Of a stretch of 48,682 nucleotides of DNA, positions 8,801 to 16,761 are shown one piece after another. A program made the translations under genes and the position numbers. The notes beneath the pieces are model-generated. The model had not been told where the DNA came from. It saw only the letters and a list, made by a program, of their open reading frames with translations, and searched no databases. Every line of letters begins with the position of its first letter. The first letter of the stretch is position 1. The stretch covers positions 1 through 48,682 of the forward strand of contig JACNKX010000079.1 in assembly GCA_014381825.1 (NCBI GenBank). The letters are read 5' to 3'. The DNA comes from Planctomycetota bacterium. GTDB lineage: Bacteria > Planctomycetota > Planctomycetia > Pirellulales > Pirellulaceae.

Positions 8801-9077
8801 GGTCAAGGTGGCGGGAATCGTCCTGATGCGACAACGGCCGAGTACCGCCAAGGGCATCACGTTCGTTACGTTGGAAGACGAAACCGGCATTGCCAACCTC
8901 GTCATTCATCAAGCCACTTGGCAGCGTTACGATCAGATCGCACGCAAGTCATCGGCGATGATCGCCCATGGAAAGCTTGAGCGGAAAAACGAGGTGGTGC
9001 ATGTGATCGCAAGACGACTTGAAGACCTTACGCATCAGCTCAGTTCGCTTCACAGCCCATCGCGAGATTTTCGTTAA
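5880..9077 (+). CDS. dnaE2: Error-prone DNA polymerase III alpha subunit DnaE2 (ImuC)
   Basis: The ~1065-residue protein is a full-length DnaE2, the polymerase of the ImuABC translesion complex. It opens with the family signature MYAELHCRTNFSFLEGAS of the PHP domain (residues 1 to ~210, with ITDRHSLAGVVRAH). The C-family catalytic core carries GRGSAANS and the acidic triad in PDIDVDFEHERR (~402-406), followed by AATVITYRARSAVRDVGKALG. Tandem helix-hairpin-helix and an OB fold follow, the latter near residue 976 (VAGIVLMRQRPSTAKG, FVTLEDETG). The ATG at 5880 was chosen over an in-frame ATG at 5808 because homologues begin MYAELH and the extra codons run through a repeat. Its TAA interlocks with the stop of the convergent receptor gene (TTAA, 9074-9077). 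Confidence 0.95.
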   Translation: MYAELHCRTNFSFLEGASHADELVNQAIALGYSALAITDRHSLAGVVRAHAAAKAHAEEHGSNLKLLIGAEIIPTDAPPVVLLATDRAAYAQLARLLTLGRRRAPKGECELKLEDIAQHSQGLLAVISSHHSPSDEPSSNELLIANKAHHYQLQHKGLITVERDGYFGYRDIFADRCYLLAELHYGTNDAERLDQLIQLSKQTRIPLVAAGDVHYHIAGRMVLQHVLTAIRHNTTVEALGDRLLPNAERHLRTLEEIQQLFARVPDVVRRTMEVADRCTFSLDDLRYEYPEELAPAGQTPFEYLRQLTWQGARQRYNDRVPDSIKRQLEHELAIIEDLRYEAFFLTVYDIVKFARSQNILCQGRGSAANSSVCFCLEITAVDPTDTDLLFERFVSRERNEAPDIDVDFEHERREEVLQYVYNKYGRDRAGLAATVITYRARSAVRDVGKALGLSLDRIDALAKNIDGRSEDTVLANRCRQSGVDPESRVGRRLMSVVNEILGFPRHLSQHVGGMVITQGPLCELVPIENAAMVDRTVIQWDKDDLDTLGILKVDCLALGMLTAIHRCFDLIQQHHGRELTIDNIRQDDSAVYEMISRAETIGVFQIESRAQMSMLPRLRPERFYDIVIEVAIVRPGPIQGDMVHPYLDRRDRARNGEEIEPICSDPAVNKVLERTLGVPLFQEQAMQLAVVAAGFTPGEADRLRKAMGGWRRPGLIDRFRQKLHDGMLERGHTEDFAERLFKQISGFGEYGFPESHAASFAKLAYVSAWLRYHYQAAFTAALINSQPMGFYAPAQLIRDARERGDTPVEVRPIDVNYSDWDCTLEDGGQALRLGLRLVRGLRRAAVDSMMQARTRAFDSIADLAARTQLGQAVIERLTAADAFQSFGLDRRNSLWHALDQNSKHEQSPRLFDLQASELSTPMLPKLDEQEEVFADYQSAGLTLRQHPLSFHREALSAIGVTPAEKLVSYPHDRMVKVAGIVLMRQRPSTAKGITFVTLEDETGIANLVIHQATWQRYDQIARKSSAMIAHGKLERKNEVVHVIARRLEDLTHQLSSLHSPSRDFR

Positions 9078-11338
9078 TGCACAAACTCGTAACCAAAAAT
9101 CGCATTGAAGCCGGCTCCATCCACACCAGATCCAAGCACGCGATAATACTTGTCCGTGATGTTCTCGAGACTGATGCTCACGCGATGCTGCTGGCATTGG
9201 CCGAGTGCTGTACCCGCTCGCAGGTTTAGCGTCGCGTAGCCCGGTGTGCCGCCGGGGATAAAGCGAATATCACCGAGATTCGCCGACGCGTAACGATCTT
9301 GCCGCCGCACAAGCCAAGTATAGATATCGAAGTAGGAAGCAAGCTCTTTGTCTCGCCAGCGAAGCCCAACGATGCCTTGTGTTGGAGGTATTCGTGAGAC
9401 CGGTTCGTCGGTCACACGATTGTGACCGTACGTGTACGAAACATTTCCATAGAGCGACCAGCACGGATTGATCAAGTATTCACCGTACGCTTCGGTGCCG
9501 TTGAGGTATGCTTCTTGATTAGCCAGGAACTGGTCCGTCCCAACGAACTCGCGACCGATGATGCTGCGAAAGTCAGTCCACCACTCGTAGACCTGAAAGC
9601 GAATGCGATCGTTGTCGTACTTGAAGCCCACTTCGTAGGTTCGAGTATGCTCTGGCTGAATCTCCAAGTCGCCTAGCCGCGGAACTGTCTGAACATTCTG
9701 AATCGCCGTCTTGTTGGCCGTTAGATCGTCAAGCGTGGGCGCTCGAAACCCCTCGTACATTCCGCCAACCATGCGTAGCTCGTCGGTTAACTCGTACCCC
9801 AAGCCGATGCTTCCAATCCAATCCTGATACGTCCGCTCAAAACTAACGGGACCGATCATGTCAAAGTCTGGTGTCGCTGACAGGTTTAAGTTCTCATAGC
9901 GAATGCCGGCATTGGCACTCAAGCGGTCGGTAAGTTGCCCATCCCAATTGACGAAGAGGCCGAAACGATCGGCGATAGAATCGTCGGGATACTGCGGAGC
10001 CGTCGCCATTGGCATTGCTCCGGGCAGCGCCGGATCGTTGATGCGAATCCGTCGCGCGTCGATGTCTTCATAGAAGTAATCGCCGCCGTAGGTCAGTGTG
10101 CCGAGATCAGCAAGCTCCTTGGCCGCAGTGAGATTCACACCGATCATATCGTCGGTGAACTCGCCAACTTCGCGACGCGTCGGAATGGCACTAGGTGCGT
10201 TGCTGCTAAAACGATCGACCGTCGTGCCTTCTTTGGTTCGCGAATACGAGACGGTCGCGCTGTAAGTGTCGTATAGACCGTTGTCGAGATCGGCGACCCC
10301 TTGCAAGCGGATGTAGGCCAGATCACGCTGCTGTGGATCGAAGTATGTTGGACGCTGCGTCCGCGAACTTCCGTTTGGAGCCGGACCTAAGACGAATGGA
10401 AGAAAGCGATCACTCCGTGGCAGATCGTTCTGCTCAAAATGTTGCAGCGCGACCGTTAGCATCGACGTGTCGCTGACCATGCGACTGAATTTGATATCGC
10501 CCGCGTACTGATCGTAGCCGGTGCCCGGTTGCCGTCCCAAGCCTCCCCCAATATCTAAGTCGCGAGTGTTCAGGTACGAACCGCCCGCGAAGATGCCCGT
10601 CCCACCGACCCATCCTTCGATGTTGCCGCGTGAGTAGGAAGACGAATCAGCGGTCCCGACGAACTGTTGAAACGAAAACTGTGAATAATCTCCTCGCAGC
10701 GGATCGGCTCCGCGCGTGACGATGTTGATCGCTCCGCCAAGGGCGTCGCTGCCCCAGAGTACCGATTGAGCGCCGCGGACAACTTCGATGCGTTCGATCA
10801 TACCGGGATCGATACTAGCAGCGTATTGATTCGGGCCGGCGCGAAGGACACTGTTGTTCAAGCGCACACCGTCGACCAGGATCAACACTTGCTGTCCCGT
10901 CAGTCCTCGAATGAATGGAGACAGTTGTCCATTGCCCGTCTGTTGAAGCGTCACTCCAACTTCGTTCTGCAAGGCGCGAAACATGTTGTTCGACATCCGC
11001 TCGTCGAGTGTTCCTCGATCCACGATCGTGCCGAATTGCGGCATCTCGAATAACGATTGCTCTGACCGAAGAACGCTGTTCAGACCAGCTGGATCGAGCG
11101 CCGCCCGGCCGATTAGCTGATCGGAGAGCAACGGATAGGAATCCGAAAAAAGATTGTCTGGCGAGCCGAAGCCACCCAAGGCGTCCGCCGCCTCGGAAGC
11201 GTCTCCGCTAGCATCCGGCTCCTCCGGCGGGCGAACTTCCACAGGAGGAAGTGTTCCTTCCAGCTCCGCTTCCTGCGCTTGCAGCGTCCCGCATAGCAGG
11301 ACGGTAATGCAAAGTAAGTCGAAAAACCTCCTTAACAT
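9074..11338 (-). CDS. TonB-dependent outer-membrane receptor
   Basis: The 754-residue protein has a signal peptide (hydrophobic residues 7-18, cleavage probably after QAQ), a low-complexity linker, a plug domain (residues ~100-210: FIRGLTGQQVLILVDGVRLNN, IERIEVVRGAQSVLWGSDALGGAINIVTR, split here for length) and a beta-barrel with repeated aromatic strands, including the GFRAPTLDDLTA motif common to TonB-dependent receptors and SLENITDKYYRVLGSGVDG near the end. Such receptors import iron-siderophores, haem, cobalamin or glycans using TonB energy; the ligand cannot be read from the sequence. The C-terminus is FGYEFVH instead of the usual terminal aromatic residue. An AAGGAGG lies within codons 2-4, after the ATG, so it cannot serve that start. 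A palindrome at 11425-11442 may regulate it. Confidence 0.92.
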   Translation of the reverse strand: MLRRFFDLLCITVLLCGTLQAQEAELEGTLPPVEVRPPEEPDASGDASEAADALGGFGSPDNLFSDSYPLLSDQLIGRAALDPAGLNSVLRSEQSLFEMPQFGTIVDRGTLDERMSNNMFRALQNEVGVTLQQTGNGQLSPFIRGLTGQQVLILVDGVRLNNSVLRAGPNQYAASIDPGMIERIEVVRGAQSVLWGSDALGGAINIVTRGADPLRGDYSQFSFQQFVGTADSSSYSRGNIEGWVGGTGIFAGGSYLNTRDLDIGGGLGRQPGTGYDQYAGDIKFSRMVSDTSMLTVALQHFEQNDLPRSDRFLPFVLGPAPNGSSRTQRPTYFDPQQRDLAYIRLQGVADLDNGLYDTYSATVSYSRTKEGTTVDRFSSNAPSAIPTRREVGEFTDDMIGVNLTAAKELADLGTLTYGGDYFYEDIDARRIRINDPALPGAMPMATAPQYPDDSIADRFGLFVNWDGQLTDRLSANAGIRYENLNLSATPDFDMIGPVSFERTYQDWIGSIGLGYELTDELRMVGGMYEGFRAPTLDDLTANKTAIQNVQTVPRLGDLEIQPEHTRTYEVGFKYDNDRIRFQVYEWWTDFRSIIGREFVGTDQFLANQEAYLNGTEAYGEYLINPCWSLYGNVSYTYGHNRVTDEPVSRIPPTQGIVGLRWRDKELASYFDIYTWLVRRQDRYASANLGDIRFIPGGTPGYATLNLRAGTALGQCQQHRVSISLENITDKYYRVLGSGVDGAGFNAIFGYEFVH

Positions 11339-11424
11339 TTCGAAGATTCCCGCTGGTTGGAACTGCTAGATGAAACGTCGCGATCGAGATGAAAGCAAAG
11401 AAGACAGTGGGCGTGGGTCTACGT

Positions 11425-11442
11425 AAATAATTCGGATTATTT
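11425..11442. promoter_or_regulatory. Perfect 7-4-7 palindrome in the divergent receptor/transpeptidase region
   Basis: AAATAAT-TCGG-ATTATTT is a perfect inverted repeat about 87 bases upstream of the TonB-receptor ATG and about 200 bases upstream of the transpeptidase gene. It is AT-rich in a GC-richer setting, as expected of a repressor site. Iron regulation by a Fur-type protein is a reasonable guess because the neighbour is a TonB-dependent receptor, but the match to a canonical Fur box is only partial. The rest of the 305-base gap (11339-11643) shows no gene. Confidence 0.4.
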
Positions 11443-11630
11443 CGATCGGAACTTTTGTCGGGATTGTGACGGCACCACTGTCTTCCAAGATTTTCGCTCC
11501 GCCGATCGAGAATGTGTGAGCGAGATGCGTAAATCGTGCTAGCACGACCGTATCGATTCGTCTTCCGTCATCCGAGACGTTTTCCTATGATCCTCCCGCG
11601 CGCGGAAGTTTCGCGGTGTTTGTGTTCGTC

Positions 11631-11637
11631 AAGGAGG
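11631..11637 (+). promoter_or_regulatory. Shine-Dalgarno site deciding the GTG start of the transpeptidase
   Basis: AAGGAGG lies six bases before GTG 11644 and fixes that start. An open frame extends upstream to 11536, but its residues are Arg-rich and not hydrophobic, whereas starting at 11644 places a membrane segment at the very N-terminus. Confidence 0.75.
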
Positions 11638-11643
11638 ACGACG

Positions 11644-13014
11644 GTGGATACGCTTAAAACTGCAGTTGTTGTTGTGCTTTTGTTAGCCGTTTTGTATGGC
11701 GTGTACGTCGTACTAAACAAACCAGAGCAGTACCCACACGAACTTGCCTGGGAGACCGGCGCCGCCGATCCCGCGCTTCAAATCGAGTTGGGAATGCCAG
11801 AAGCGAGTGACGCGAGTTCTGCCACAGCGGACGCCTCACTGCCGCTCGCGACGTGGGGATCCCCTTCCGCAACCTATGATCAAGCAGGCAGTTCGAGTTC
11901 GAATCACTTGAGCGAAGACGCGAACACGATCGAGCAGGATCTCGCTGGCCGCAACGATTTTGGCCATCAACACAGTCTGCCGATTCCAGAACCGACCACA
12001 CCTGCCGCTCCCGCAATTGCCGCACCCGACCTGCTCGGCGCGACGGACTCACCCACAGCGAATTCGACTGCCGAAACTGCCACTGACGTGAGCTTCGTAC
12101 CAGACTCTGCACAGGAAACGCCTTCGCTGTATGCCTCGGCAAACGAATTCCGAACACCAGCAAGCGATGCAAATAATATCGACTCCACTGCCGATCGATC
12201 AAGCGTCGCGAACCGTTATAGCGACTACGGTCCTCTGCGTGACGAGACCGCACCAGCCAACTCCGCACAGGCTAATGTGAATGACATTGCGGAGTCTGCA
12301 ACAGCGGGCACGGACACGAACACTTTTCAAGCGGCCATGCAATCGATCCATACAAAGATCGAAGCCGAAGCATGGAAGGATGCGTTACACAAACTCTCCT
12401 CCTACTACGGCGATCCAGACTTGAGTCCCGAAGAAGCTTCACAACTGATGGACTTGCTCGATCCACTGGCCGGCAAAGTGATCTATTCAATGGAACATCT
12501 AGTCGAGCCGGCGTATCAGTCGCAGCCCGGTGACACGCTAAAAAACATCGCCGCTCGCTACGAAGTACCTTGGCAGCTTCTGGCAAATATCAACGGAATC
12601 GAGAATCCGGAAACATTACTTGCCGGCCGCGCCCTGAAAGTCGTTCGAGGGCCGTTCCGCGCAGAAGTCTCGCTCAGTAAGAACGAGCTGACACTGTTCG
12701 TTGACAAGTTTTACGCCGGTCGATTTGCTATCACGGTCGGAAATGATCCGGCACCACTTCCTGGTCAGTACCAAATCAATGACAAGCAGGCGGGACGAAC
12801 TTACTACGCCGGTAATGGCCAGACAATTCCCATCGACGACCCTAACAACCCCTATGGGCGCGTGTGGCTCGATCTAGGAAACAACCTCTCGATCCACGGC
12901 AGTTCGCCCAATGGTGCATCGCCCGGACAAGGTTGCATCGCGTTGACGGCTCGCGACGCTGGAGACGTCTTCGGCATTCTTTCGAAGGGTTCGAGTATCA
13001 TCATCGTGCGATAG
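11644..13014 (+). CDS. Membrane-anchored LysM / L,D-transpeptidase (YkuD) domain protein
   Basis: The 456-residue protein begins with a transmembrane anchor (residues ~6-22, TAVVVVLLLAVLYGVYVV) and then a ~210-residue Ala/Ser/Thr/Pro/Asp-rich linker suited to spanning the periplasm. A short helical region (~225-285) precedes a LysM peptidoglycan-binding motif (~290-340: QPGDTLKNIAARYEVPWQLL) and a YkuD catalytic domain (~345-456). YkuD enzymes form 3-3 crosslinks in peptidoglycan or attach proteins to it. The catalytic His (SIHG, ~418) and Cys (GCIAL, ~431) are present, but the usual SHGCIR reads GQGCIA, so the His before Gly-Cys and the Arg after it are missing. The gene stands alone, divergent from the receptor gene. 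Activity is likely but not certain. Confidence 0.87.
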   Translation: MDTLKTAVVVVLLLAVLYGVYVVLNKPEQYPHELAWETGAADPALQIELGMPEASDASSATADASLPLATWGSPSATYDQAGSSSSNHLSEDANTIEQDLAGRNDFGHQHSLPIPEPTTPAAPAIAAPDLLGATDSPTANSTAETATDVSFVPDSAQETPSLYASANEFRTPASDANNIDSTADRSSVANRYSDYGPLRDETAPANSAQANVNDIAESATAGTDTNTFQAAMQSIHTKIEAEAWKDALHKLSSYYGDPDLSPEEASQLMDLLDPLAGKVIYSMEHLVEPAYQSQPGDTLKNIAARYEVPWQLLANINGIENPETLLAGRALKVVRGPFRAEVSLSKNELTLFVDKFYAGRFAITVGNDPAPLPGQYQINDKQAGRTYYAGNGQTIPIDDPNNPYGRVWLDLGNNLSIHGSSPNGASPGQGCIALTARDAGDVFGILSKGSSIIIVR

Positions 13015-13016
13015 GG

Positions 13017-13106
13017 ACGTAGGCTTTCGCTCCGAGGCTGTGGATCTTCGCCAAGACTTCAGGCGCAGTACGCAAATCCCTGAATTCTTGGCGACTTCAG
13101 CTACGT
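13017..13106. repeat. Composite inverted repeat between the transpeptidase gene and aguB
   Basis: Inner arms at 13048-13063 and 13079-13094 match as reverse complements at 15 of 16 positions (TCGCCAAGACTTCAGG and its partner) around a 15-base loop. Outer arms ACGTAG (13017-13022) and CTACGT (13101-13106) also pair. It follows the transpeptidase stop by three bases, so it may end that transcript, but the long loop and lack of a T tract fit a dispersed REP-like element better. Confidence 0.6.
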
Positions 13107-13130
13107 AGACTTCCATGCTACAAACATGGC

Positions 13131-14018
13131 ATGGAAAGCAACGCAAAGACGCGCCCCGTGTCCGTTGCCTTGGTCCAAATGACTTGCGCCGAGGCAAAGG
13201 AGTCTAACGTCGAAAAGGCCCTCTCGCGAATCGCCGATGCGGCCGATCGAGGTGCGAACGTGATTTGCCTCCAAGAGCTATTCCACAATCAGTATCCATG
13301 TCAAAGTGAAGACCACGATCGTTTCGCCGAGGCCGAACCGATCCCGGGACCGACCAGCGAGGCTTTGGCGAGAGCCGCCCGAGAACACGAGGTTGTTATC
13401 GTCGGTTCGATGTTCGAGCGGCGAGCCCATGGGCTGTATCATAATACTGCGGTCGTCTTCGATACCGACGGCAGCCAGCTTGGGATGTATCGCAAGATGC
13501 ACATTCCAGACGATCCTCTTTACTACGAGAAGTTCTACTTCACGCCCGGTGACCTCGGCTTTCGCAGCTTCGCAACTCGCTTCGGTCGAATTGGGGTCTG
13601 CGTTTGCTGGGACCAATGGTTTCCCGAAGCAGCGCGGCTGACAGCATTAACCGGTGCCGAGATTCTCCTTTATCCAACGGCGATCGGTTGGTTGCCAGAA
13701 GAGAAGGAAGCGTATGGCGCGAGTCAACATTCGGCGTGGGAAACGATGATGCGCAGCCACGCGATCTCTAATGGCGTCTTCGTCGCAGCACCGAACCGCG
13801 TCGGACACGAAGGCAAACTTGAGTTTTGGGGTGCCTCGTTCGTCGCCGATCCATATGGACAAGTCGTCGCCCGCGCGTCGCACGATGCTGAAGAGACGTT
13901 GATCGTCGAATGTGACCTCAGCTCGATCGAGACTGCTCGCACGTACTGGCCCTTCCTGCGCGATCGACGCGTCGATGCTTACGGAAATCTCGCAAAGCGG
14001 TTTATCGACGATGAGTGA
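13131..14018 (+). CDS. aguB: N-carbamoylputrescine amidase
   Basis: The 295-residue nitrilase-superfamily enzyme hydrolyses N-carbamoylputrescine to putrescine, CO2 and ammonia. The catalytic triad is visible: Glu49 (CLQELF), Lys122 (YRKMHIPDDPLYYEKFYF) and Cys159 (GVCVCWDQWFPEAAR). The YEKFYFTPG and NRVGHEGKLEFWG stretches separate AguB from other nitrilases. The next gene encodes agmatine deiminase, which makes its substrate; the two overlap by eight bases (ATGAGTGA), pointing to translational coupling. Length is normal and the ATG at 13131 gives the usual N-terminus. Cytosolic, with no signal peptide. Confidence 0.95.
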   Translation: MESNAKTRPVSVALVQMTCAEAKESNVEKALSRIADAADRGANVICLQELFHNQYPCQSEDHDRFAEAEPIPGPTSEALARAAREHEVVIVGSMFERRAHGLYHNTAVVFDTDGSQLGMYRKMHIPDDPLYYEKFYFTPGDLGFRSFATRFGRIGVCVCWDQWFPEAARLTALTGAEILLYPTAIGWLPEEKEAYGASQHSAWETMMRSHAISNGVFVAAPNRVGHEGKLEFWGASFVADPYGQVVARASHDAEETLIVECDLSSIETARTYWPFLRDRRVDAYGNLAKRFIDDE

Positions 14019-15048
14019 GATTCCGTCCGCCCTCGGTTATCGCTGGCCTGCGGAATGGGAGCCACACGTAGCCACCTGGGTCTCGTGGCCGCACAATCGG
14101 GAGACGTGGCCGGGCAACTTCGATGTCATTCCCGGATGCTTCGCTGAACTTGTAAAAACGATTGCCCGCTTCGAACCGGTTCATATTCTCGCCGGTGGCG
14201 CAGCCGTTATGGCCGACGCCGCGAAACACGTTGGCGATCATCCGAATGTGAAACTGTACGATATCGAGACGAACGACGCTTGGTGCCGTGACCACGGCCC
14301 GATATTTTTGGGCGGAGCGCAGAAGGTCGCCGCCCCATCCGCGATCGTCGACTGGGAGTACAACGCTTGGGGAGGTAAGTACCCGCCATTCGACAAAGAC
14401 AATGAAGTCCCCTGCCGAATCGCATCTCTGGAAGACAGGCGACGGTTCACGCCCGGCATCGTCTTGGAAGGCGGCTCTATCGAGGGCAACGGTCGCGGGA
14501 CCGTTTTAACAACTGAGTCGTGCCTGTTGAATCCGAACCGAAACCCACACCTGACTCGGGCGAGGGCCGAGTCTTTTCTGGCAGATTATCTCGGTGCAAC
14601 CAACGTGCTGTGGCTCGGTCGAGGCGAACTAGCCGGCGACGACACGGACGGACATATTGACCAGCTGGCACGATTCGTTAATCCAAGCACGGTCGTAGCG
14701 GGATGGGAAGATGATCGGGCTGATAGGAACCATGAACCGCTGCTCGCGAACTTCGAGCAACTTTCGCAGATGACCGATCAGGACGGCGCGCCCTTCAAGG
14801 TCGTGCGACTGCCGCTGCCAACGCCACAATTTTACGAAGGGCACCGTCTGCCAGCCTGCTACTGTAACTTCTATATGACGAATGGGGGCATCATCGTGCC
14901 GCAATTCAACGACCCCGGGGACGAACAGGCGATACGGATACTCCAAGATCTTTCCCCAGATCGGGAGGTAGTCGGCGTCACGTCCTTGAATCTCGTGCGG
15001 GGCCTCGGTTCGTTCCACTGTTTGACCCAGCAGGAACCTGCTTGCTGA
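14011..15048 (+). CDS. aguA: Agmatine deiminase
   Basis: The 345-residue protein is a guanidino-modifying enzyme that converts agmatine to N-carbamoylputrescine, the substrate of the preceding AguB. Visible signatures are NDAWCRDHGP (88-97), LEGGSIEGNGRGT (152-164), DTDGHIDQLARF (211-222, catalytic His) and the nucleophile Cys337 in GLGSFHCLTQQ near the C-terminus. The ATG at 14011 overlaps the aguB stop; an open frame upstream to 13912 lies inside aguB and is not needed. The pair gives arginine-derived putrescine without urea. No arginine decarboxylase is seen nearby, so agmatine must come from elsewhere in the genome or outside. Confidence 0.95.
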   Translation: MSEIPSALGYRWPAEWEPHVATWVSWPHNRETWPGNFDVIPGCFAELVKTIARFEPVHILAGGAAVMADAAKHVGDHPNVKLYDIETNDAWCRDHGPIFLGGAQKVAAPSAIVDWEYNAWGGKYPPFDKDNEVPCRIASLEDRRRFTPGIVLEGGSIEGNGRGTVLTTESCLLNPNRNPHLTRARAESFLADYLGATNVLWLGRGELAGDDTDGHIDQLARFVNPSTVVAGWEDDRADRNHEPLLANFEQLSQMTDQDGAPFKVVRLPLPTPQFYEGHRLPACYCNFYMTNGGIIVPQFNDPGDEQAIRILQDLSPDREVVGVTSLNLVRGLGSFHCLTQQEPAC

Positions 15049-15112
15049 CGAAGATTGCCTTCGGCTGGTATGCTGATGACAGTATTTATGCTGGCACAAC
15101 GAGAGCCCGTTC

Positions 15113-15964
15113 ATGCTCGAACGTGAAGAATACGTCGAACAAGCCTACTTCTTCCGGACGCTTGGCGAGCGGTTGCCGAAGAATATGCCGCTCCAGGAGT
15201 TACTGCGGCAGACTCGTGAAGAACTCCTGGCGTCGGCGAACTTGCCCCATGCGATCGATTTCCTGCGAACCGAGCTGGAGCATTCTGGCGTGTTCGGTCC
15301 AGCAATGTCTCGCCTACCGCACTACTTCACGCCGTTCCAAACATACGTAATTCAGGAAGCTGAGAACGAGCGAGGCCGCTTCGACTTGCGAGTCGCTTTG
15401 CAGGTTCTGCAATCAGAAGCCGAATACCGAGCAAAGGGCGTGACGCCCCAAGGGTCGTTTCTGTTCCACTTCGAAGTTCTGTGCCGGAACCGTTTGCGAT
15501 ACGATCAGGGACTCGCGGCAATCGCCAGCGATCCGTTGTATGACGAGGACTGGCGACGGTGGATCCTTTCGGTGCGGCATCAGGTGGGATTCATCGACCT
15601 CGCGGATCTGCTGTACATGCGAAGTGAGCAACATGAAGTTCGGCGAGCGGCGCGACACGGCGGGCCGATCGAGCCGGAACTACCTGTTTTGTTTGGAGAA
15701 AAGGAAGGAAAGGTCGCTTTTGCTAATCGCGGGAAGGAACCGCTCTACCTGTTTGCGGCTCTACAACGGCACCTCGGTTACCCCGAAGTTCCTCGACCAA
15801 AACGACAAGATGACTCCATCGAGGTCTTGCCGATGGTACTACGGCGGCTGGAGCGAATCGAGGCCCGGCTGAAGATCGTAGAAGAAGAGCAACGAGGCGG
15901 CCTGGACCTCACCAAGTTCTACGGCGAGCAACCCAAGTTTCCGATTCCGCCGCCCTCGGAGTGA
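15113..15964 (+). CDS. Conserved-looking hypothetical protein (283 aa)
   Basis: This soluble protein has no signal peptide or membrane segment and is not recognised. It is rich in charged and aromatic residues (LEREEYVEQAYFFRTLGERL at the start), has a helical middle and a C-terminal helix (VLPMVLRRLERIEARLKIVEEEQRG) with coiled-coil character, then a Pro-rich tail. The start is ATG 15113, 64 bases after aguA, so it may be the third gene of that transcript; a perfect hairpin at 15974-15996 follows. A role linked to polyamines is only a guess from position. Confidence 0.75.
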   Translation: MLEREEYVEQAYFFRTLGERLPKNMPLQELLRQTREELLASANLPHAIDFLRTELEHSGVFGPAMSRLPHYFTPFQTYVIQEAENERGRFDLRVALQVLQSEAEYRAKGVTPQGSFLFHFEVLCRNRLRYDQGLAAIASDPLYDEDWRRWILSVRHQVGFIDLADLLYMRSEQHEVRRAARHGGPIEPELPVLFGEKEGKVAFANRGKEPLYLFAALQRHLGYPEVPRPKRQDDSIEVLPMVLRRLERIEARLKIVEEEQRGGLDLTKFYGEQPKFPIPPPSE

Positions 15965-15973
15965 TCCGATCTC

Positions 15974-15996
15974 CTGCGAGAGTAAAAATCTCGCAG
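15974..15996 (+). terminator. Hairpin after the aguB-aguA-hypothetical unit
   Basis: A perfect 8-bp stem (CTGCGAGA / TCTCGCAG) with the loop GTAAAAA begins 10 bases after the stop codon at 15964. It is followed by AATTTCG rather than a T tract, so termination efficiency is uncertain. Confidence 0.5.
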
Positions 15997-16290
15997 AATT
16001 TCGAAACACCGGAGTTCTCCAAAACCGACCGGCGCGTTAGATTCTGTGGATTGGTGGACTGAGGTAGGGAAGCAACTCCCCAAAATTGACTTTCCGTCCC
16101 TGCTCCAAACAGCCAAAAGTTCAATCACACAACGGATTATAGCAGTTGTCGGGCCTGTGCGTTTTACTAGGATCGACGGCAAACATCGCGGATGAGGTGT
16201 GGTTGAATTGTTGGCACCTAACGGCCGGCTCGAACGATAAGAACGGATAGCGAAGAGTTTCGTCCGCGGCTGATTCAAGGAATTGAGGTA
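15997..16290. other. Intergenic region before the CBS-korAB operon
   Basis: Together with the preceding hairpin this makes a 326-base gap without a convincing gene; open frames on the minus strand here lack plausible composition. It must contain the promoter of the CBS-korAB operon, but I cannot identify a clear -35/-10 pair, operator or riboswitch. Confidence 0.4.
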
Positions 16291-16761
16291 ATGGCTGTGG
16301 ATGTTCATTTGACTTTGGATTCGGATACAGTCGAGCGAGTTGCAACTTCCGAACCGCTTTGTGTCGATGTTGGTGCTACCGTTCGCGAAACCCTTCATGC
16401 GATGAAGGAGAAGCGTCGAGGTGCGGTCCTCGTCTGTGAGGGCGAGAAGTTGGCTGGGATCTTCACCGAGCGAGATGCATTAAAGCTGATGGAACCAGGA
16501 GCGGACCTCGATCTAGCCGTGGGGCAAATCATGACGGGAAATCCTGAGACGATCGCGGATAGTGAAACGGTTGGCGAAGCGATTACGAAGATGTCGCGAG
16601 GAGGCTACCGTCGCTTGCCCATGGTCGATCCCGATGGACGCCCGAAGGGTTTCGTCACCGTGTCGAGCATTCTGCATTACCTGGTCGGGCACTTCCCGTC
16701 GGTCGTGTACAACCTCCCGCCGAATCCGCACCACTCGACGCAAAATCGCGAAGGGGCATAA
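16291..16761 (+). CDS. Tandem CBS-domain protein (upstream of korAB)
   Basis: The 156-residue protein consists of two CBS motifs and little else. CBS 1 spans ~15-70 (ERVATSEPLCVDVGATVRET, GIFTERDALKLM) and CBS 2 ~78-140 (VGQIMTGNPETIADSETV, GGYRRLPMVDPDG). CBS pairs form a Bateman module that binds AMP, ATP or related nucleotides and usually controls a partner enzyme. It is the first gene of a four-gene unit with korA 85 bases downstream, and it resembles the CBS protein at the other end (shared ERDAL, MTxNPET and GGYRxLP). Inference: it senses energy charge for KorAB. A short hairpin (TTCGCC/GGCGAA, 16783-16799) lies before korA. Confidence 0.85.
   Translation: MAVDVHLTLDSDTVERVATSEPLCVDVGATVRETLHAMKEKRRGAVLVCEGEKLAGIFTERDALKLMEPGADLDLAVGQIMTGNPETIADSETVGEAITKMSRGGYRRLPMVDPDGRPKGFVTVSSILHYLVGHFPSVVYNLPPNPHHSTQNREGA

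Noticed and set aside
11326-11334. AAGGAGG at the start of the TonB receptor gene considered as its ribosome site
   Set aside because: It falls within codons 2-4, after the ATG, and no usable in-frame start follows at the right distance.
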